A stretch of DNA of 42,896 nt. Origin: CAYGHG01 sp964349515. GTDB taxonomy: Bacteria; Oederibacteriota; PGYV01; CAYGHG01. The notes beneath the pieces were generated by a model. It was not told the origin of the DNA and ran no database searches. It saw only the letters and a program-made list of their open reading frames with translations. The stretch is taken from assembly GCA_964349515.1 (NCBI GenBank), contig CAYGHG010000007.1:1-42896 (forward strand). Reading direction: 5' to 3'. The translations under genes and the position numbers were made by a program. This document shows positions 39,392 through 42,896 of the stretch, piece by piece; position 1 is the stretch's first letter; each line of letters starts with the position of its first letter.

Positions 39392-39840
39392 AAAAAGAGA
39401 CCATAAGGGTGAGAGTGGCGGGGATTCTTATGAATGATAGAAATGAAGTCCTGCTCGCCAACCACAGAAAAAACAACAAATCATACTGGCTCTTTCCCGG
39501 CGGGGGCGTGGAGTACGGCGAAGGGGTTGAAGAGGCGCTAAAACGCGAATTCGTGGAGGAACTGGATATAAAACTTAAAAAGGTTGAAAATCTTGTTTTT
39601 ATGAATGACACTGTTTTTCCCGGGAAAAAAAGGCACATACTCAACCTTTATTTCAGGGTGACGGCAAAGGCGGATTTCAGGGTAAAGCCGGAGGGGCCTT
39701 TTTGCCACGCGGAGTTTGTTTCGCGGCGTGAATTCGGAAAAATTCTCTTTTATCCGCACGCTAAAAATGTTATACTTTCTTTATGGAAAAGGGGTTTTAA
39801 AGACACCTTCGGGTATATCAGGACAAAGTGGAAAGAATAG
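39388..39840 (+). CDS. Nudix hydrolase
   Basis: A GTG at 39388, overlapping the ruvB TGA and placed 7 bases after AGGGGG, gives 150 residues. The Nudix box reads GGVEYGEGVEEALKREFVEE then LDI, with Asp in place of the usual Gly near the end; the metal-binding REFVEE is intact. Family members hydrolyse nucleoside diphosphates linked to another group; the substrate here cannot be predicted. Confidence 0.9.
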   Translation: MKKETIRVRVAGILMNDRNEVLLANHRKNNKSYWLFPGGGVEYGEGVEEALKREFVEELDIKLKKVENLVFMNDTVFPGKKRHILNLYFRVTAKADFRVKPEGPFCHAEFVSRREFGKILFYPHAKNVILSLWKRGFKDTFGYIRTKWKE

Positions 39841-39867
39841 CCGTAAAATTTTTAGGAGGTTTTTGAA

Positions 39868-40215
39868 ATGGCAGAGGGTTTGACAGTAACAGTAACGGAT
39901 AAAGCGGATATAAAAGTGGTTCACTGCAAGGGTTATATTGACACCACCACCTCTTCACAGCTTGAAAATACTATGACCGATCTTCTCACATCCAAAAAAT
40001 ACAAAATAATTATGGATTTAAGCGAAGTTGACTACATCAGCAGCGCCGGCTGGGGCATATTCATAAGCGAAATCAAGAACATACGGAAAAATAAAGGAGA
40101 CCTGAAGCTTGTCAGTATGAAGGCGGAGGTTATGGAAATTTTTGAACTCCTTGATTTTACCAATATTTTAGAGTATTACAAAACCACGGACGAAGCAGCC
40201 AAGAAGTTTAAATAA
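39868..40215 (+). CDS. STAS-domain anti-anti-sigma-type protein
   Basis: The 115-residue protein is a typical SpoIIAA/RsbV-like STAS domain with VVHCKGYIDTTTSSQLENTM and DYISSAGWGIFISEI, where the serines before AGWG are the expected phosphorylation site. AGGAGG precedes the ATG. No kinase or phosphatase is adjacent; the next gene, after 3 bases, is a membrane diguanylate cyclase. It may regulate that enzyme or connect to the phosphatase encoded at 3437. Confidence 0.92.
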   Translation: MAEGLTVTVTDKADIKVVHCKGYIDTTTSSQLENTMTDLLTSKKYKIIMDLSEVDYISSAGWGIFISEIKNIRKNKGDLKLVSMKAEVMEIFELLDFTNILEYYKTTDEAAKKFK

Positions 40216-40218
40216 AAA

Positions 40219-42261
40219 ATGGCTTTTCCGGTCAGGGCTAAATTCACAACATCCAGGAAACCCGGGAAGTTCCGCCTTTCCCCCGAAACAATCCGTTACG
40301 GCCTGATTATTGCCGCACTTATTGTTTTATTTCTGAATATCTTCGGGCTTTACCCGCAGGCTGATTTTGACGCCGTTTCATATACGCTTGCATATGCCAT
40401 TCTCGGCGGCGTTGTTTATTTTACGGTCAAGTTCCGGGCTCAGGCCGGGCTTAAGTGGGAGCGGCGCATATACTACCTGCTGTTTTTGGTATTCATGACG
40501 CTCGCCAATGTTTCGGGCGGAATCGATTCGCCCTTAAAATGGGGTGCGTTTATCAGCTCTGCTATGCTGCTTCTTGGCGGCGGTTTCATCCATATGCCGG
40601 TCATGGCGTGTGTGCTGTTTTTTGCTTTTATAAAGAAAGCGCAGTTTTTTACCGGCGCTGATTTTGCGCTGTTCGCGGTTTTTACCGCCCTGCCTCTGAT
40701 TGTTATGACGGCAGCAGGTATAAAGCGCAAAGGAGAGGTAAAGCCGGATAAACCCGCGGTTGAGACGGACCGTGCCGCAGAGAGTTCTGATTTCGGGGTG
40801 ATAGCCCACGACCTGCTGGCAAAACTGCTAAAGGCCTACAGGCCTCTTCTCGGCGCTGGTACTCTTGTTTTCCTGATGAAAAAAGAGGGCGGGCCTTATG
40901 AGTTTAAAATGATGCTGAGCGACAGCACGCCTGAGGCGCCTGTGGACACGCTGTATGAGACGGACGGCAGCGGCGATATAATAATGACGGCTGTAAAAAA
41001 AGGGGGGTTCTTCCTTTTTGATACCGCGGCGCTGCAGATGCCCTACCATAAGACAAAAGTTAAGACCGCTTCGGCGGCGGTTTATCCAGTGATGACAGGC
41101 AAGATGCTCGGCGTGATTGCTGCTGATTTTGAGCGGCATCCCGAGGATAAGGAGCTGCTCGGCGCGAGGATGAAAAACTTAAGTTCCGAGATAGTGGATA
41201 TCTTAAGTCTCTTTGAGATAAACAACAGGGTGCTCGACAGGGAAAAGCGCGTCTCCATACTCTACGACATATACGGCAGGCTCAATCTTGTGGAAGGCAG
41301 GGAAAAGATGTTATCCGAATTTTTCGGCGCGGTGAGGGAATTTGACATATACAGCGGTTACATAGCCTACTACGACCAGGCTGAGCGCGCTTTTCGCGCG
41401 GGGGAGTCTTTCAATTACCCTAAGACAGTGCAGAACCTGAAAGTAAAAGTTTCTGACGACGAGATACTCAAATATATAATGCAGGGTGAGGGGAGCACTG
41501 TTGTAAAAGACACCGCGCGCCGAAACCTGGCCTTGAATTACAGGCGCGCGAATATTGATTCGTTTTTTATATCCGCGCTCAAAAGCGGCAATAACGTTTA
41601 CGGCTTCATAAAACTTGATAAGGAAAAGGGCTACTCTTTCAGCGACTTTGAGGTAAAAACCCTCAAGATGCTGCTCTCCAGGGTGGTATCGCTTCTTGAA
41701 AACTCGGACCTTTATGAAAAAATACACAGGCAGGCGACAGAGGACGGCTTGACCGGGCTTTGCAACCACCTGACTTTTCAGGAGCGCTTAAGGGTTGCCT
41801 GTGAAACAAGGCAGCAGTGCGTGTCGCTGGCTTTGACCGATATTGATCACTTTAAAAAATTCAACGATGCCTTCGGCCATCAGGAAGGCGATAATGTTTT
41901 AAAGAACGTTGCGGCGATGCTCAAAAAATTTACATCCGAGAACCCCGGCACATTTGCCGCGCGCTACGGCGGTGAGGAGTTTGTGGTGGTTTTTGAAAAC
42001 CACGACATAAACCGGGCCGTCGCAATAGCCGATAAAATCAGGAAATATTCCGAAGAAAACCTAAAAGGCGGAAACGCCTCCGAGACCAGGCCGATTACGA
42101 TGTCAATAGGGGTATCCTCCTGCCCTGATTACTCTGATTCGCCGCGCTCCCTCATAAAAAACGCGGATGAAGCGCTGTACCTTGCCAAACAGGAGGGGAG
42201 AAACAGGGTTAAGACGGTTCTTGATGTGAGAAATACGGACAGAAGAAAAACAGAGGGCTGA
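40219..42261 (+). CDS. Membrane-bound diguanylate cyclase with GAF-like domains
   Basis: The 680-residue protein has about six membrane helices (28-170), a GAF-like domain (about 190-330), a helical linker, a second GAF-like domain (about 355-500) and a C-terminal GGDEF domain. The domain starts at EDGLTGLCNH, has LTDIDHFKKFND and keeps RYGGEEFVVVF near 600. The RxxD inhibition site is replaced (NPGT). It therefore probably makes c-di-GMP without product inhibition under control of membrane or cytoplasmic signals. Confidence 0.92.
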   Translation: MAFPVRAKFTTSRKPGKFRLSPETIRYGLIIAALIVLFLNIFGLYPQADFDAVSYTLAYAILGGVVYFTVKFRAQAGLKWERRIYYLLFLVFMTLANVSGGIDSPLKWGAFISSAMLLLGGGFIHMPVMACVLFFAFIKKAQFFTGADFALFAVFTALPLIVMTAAGIKRKGEVKPDKPAVETDRAAESSDFGVIAHDLLAKLLKAYRPLLGAGTLVFLMKKEGGPYEFKMMLSDSTPEAPVDTLYETDGSGDIIMTAVKKGGFFLFDTAALQMPYHKTKVKTASAAVYPVMTGKMLGVIAADFERHPEDKELLGARMKNLSSEIVDILSLFEINNRVLDREKRVSILYDIYGRLNLVEGREKMLSEFFGAVREFDIYSGYIAYYDQAERAFRAGESFNYPKTVQNLKVKVSDDEILKYIMQGEGSTVVKDTARRNLALNYRRANIDSFFISALKSGNNVYGFIKLDKEKGYSFSDFEVKTLKMLLSRVVSLLENSDLYEKIHRQATEDGLTGLCNHLTFQERLRVACETRQQCVSLALTDIDHFKKFNDAFGHQEGDNVLKNVAAMLKKFTSENPGTFAARYGGEEFVVVFENHDINRAVAIADKIRKYSEENLKGGNASETRPITMSIGVSSCPDYSDSPRSLIKNADEALYLAKQEGRNRVKTVLDVRNTDRRKTEG

Positions 42262-42271
42262 AGGCGGGCGG

Positions 42272-42733
42272 ATGAGACGGCAAAAGCAGGAGATAACAGA
42301 CAAAGCGGAAATTGATTTAATTCTTTCTTCGGCAAAAATAATCAGGATAGCTTTTTACGACGGCAATGAACCGTACGTTCTGCCGTTCAACTATGGATAT
42401 GCTGACGGGAAAATCTACATACACTGCGCCCTTGAGGGGCGTAAACTCGATATTATAAGGAAAAACCCGCTCGTGGCGTTTGAGGCGACGGCAGACGCTG
42501 GCCGGAGAAACAACAACCCCGAAACACCCTGCGCATACGGTTATTCATACAGGTGCGCCGCAGGCACGGGCAATGCATTTATAATAAACGATGAGTGGGA
42601 GCGTATCCGCGGCCTTAATATTCTGATGAAACAGCAGGCAGGGCTTTTAAACCCGGTTTATGAGCCGGAGAAAATGGCAAAGACAGCGGTTGTGAGGGTG
42701 GATATTTTGAAGGTGGCGGGGAAGAAAAGCTGA
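42272..42733 (+). CDS. NimA-like FMN-binding flavoprotein (PNPOx fold)
   Basis: The 153-residue protein begins RRQKQEITDKAEIDLILSSA and has PYVLPFNYGYADGKIYIHCA, GRKLDIIRKNPLVAFEAT and a final VVRVDILKV, the pattern of the NimA/pyridoxamine 5'-phosphate oxidase-like family. Such proteins bind FMN or a related cofactor, and some Nim members inactivate nitroimidazole drugs. Resistance should not be assumed, since most homologues are uncharacterised. It lies 10 bases after the cyclase and ends in a strong terminator. Confidence 0.88.
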   Translation: MRRQKQEITDKAEIDLILSSAKIIRIAFYDGNEPYVLPFNYGYADGKIYIHCALEGRKLDIIRKNPLVAFEATADAGRRNNNPETPCAYGYSYRCAAGTGNAFIINDEWERIRGLNILMKQQAGLLNPVYEPEKMAKTAVVRVDILKVAGKKS

Positions 42734-42788
42734 AAACAAGGCGGGTTTTGAAAATAGGACGGAAAAACAACGTGTTGTTGTAAACGTA

Positions 42789-42819
42789 GAGGAGGGTCTG
42801 TGACCCTCCTGTTTTTTTT
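42789..42819 (+). terminator. Strong intrinsic terminator
   Basis: AGGAGGGTC at 42790-42798 and GACCCTCCT at 42802-42810 form a perfect 9-bp stem with a 3-base loop, followed by G and eight T residues. It ends the long plus-strand gene run. Confidence 0.9.
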
Positions 42820-42840
42820 GTACTTAACGACGTTAAAAAC

Positions 42841-42863
42841 AAGGCGGGTTTGAAACCCGCCTT
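42841..42863. terminator. Palindromic hairpin, possibly a bidirectional terminator or repeat
   Basis: AAGGCGGGTTT and AAACCCGCCTT are perfect 11-base arms around a single G. The preceding AAAACAAGGCGGGTTT also appears at 42736-42751 with one extra T, so this may be part of a dispersed repeat as well as a terminator. Confidence 0.6.
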
Positions 42864-42896
42864 CTCTGAAAGGTTTTGTCAAGACTTTTTCCGCCT

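Overview
This window reads as chromosome of an uncultured, Gram-negative-type anaerobic bacterium, probably from a metagenome assembly, since a run of ten N marks a contig join at 6483-6492. It encodes about 48 proteins, nearly all on the + strand. Many are lipoproteins, one of which has a Thr-rich TxTxT linker followed by NHL-type repeats. That architecture, the mercury-methylation pair and the density of c-di-GMP proteins suggest a candidate-phylum lineage. The Goldbacteria are one guess, but no marker here settles it. No rRNA, tRNA, CRISPR array, prophage or insertion sequence was found.

Layout. 36-2103: a lipoprotein followed by hgcA and hgcB, the two genes needed for mercury methylation. 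2418-3422: a methyltransferase with its own promoter. 3437-6448: a four-gene partner-switch/c-di-GMP module (PP2C phosphatase, GHKL ATPase, STAS-like protein, diguanylate cyclase) laid out like siaABCD. 6473-7771 (minus): a solute-binding lipoprotein that runs into the assembly gap. 7894-8970: a CapA-like lipoprotein. 8998-9230: a promoter, a structured RNA candidate of about 200 nt and a terminator. 9474-14958: DUF1846 protein, a CxxCxxCC/GIY-YIG fusion, FKBP/SlyD isomerase, small sensory or unknown proteins, an HD hydrolase and two TPM-domain proteins.

14949-23428 is a signalling island: a multi-PAS histidine kinase, two Rcp1-type response regulators, a receiver-kinase hybrid, two paralogous PAS-GGDEF cyclases, a small membrane protein and a PAS-PAS-HD-GYP phosphodiesterase. 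23441-27447 holds two lipoproteins, tandem bacteriohemerythrins, a GIY-YIG-like small protein, a membrane protein and the manganese exporter MntP. 27444-30598 (minus) is the mrfB-mrfA DNA-repair pair. 30906-32051 is the Thr-rich NHL lipoprotein.

32219-39391 is a conserved housekeeping block: rpsF, ssb, rpsR, a DUF2232-type membrane protein, rplI, dnaB, alr, ruvC, ruvA and ruvB. A Nudix hydrolase, a STAS protein, a membrane diguanylate cyclase and a NimA-like flavoprotein follow, and the window ends with two strong hairpins.

Together the accessory genes suggest an anaerobe that senses redox or oxygen (hemerythrins, Cys/His-bearing PAS domains), relays it through phosphorelay and c-di-GMP, and can probably methylate mercury. 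Intergenic regions carry degenerate 7-bp tandem repeats at four places and two C-rich palindromic repeats.
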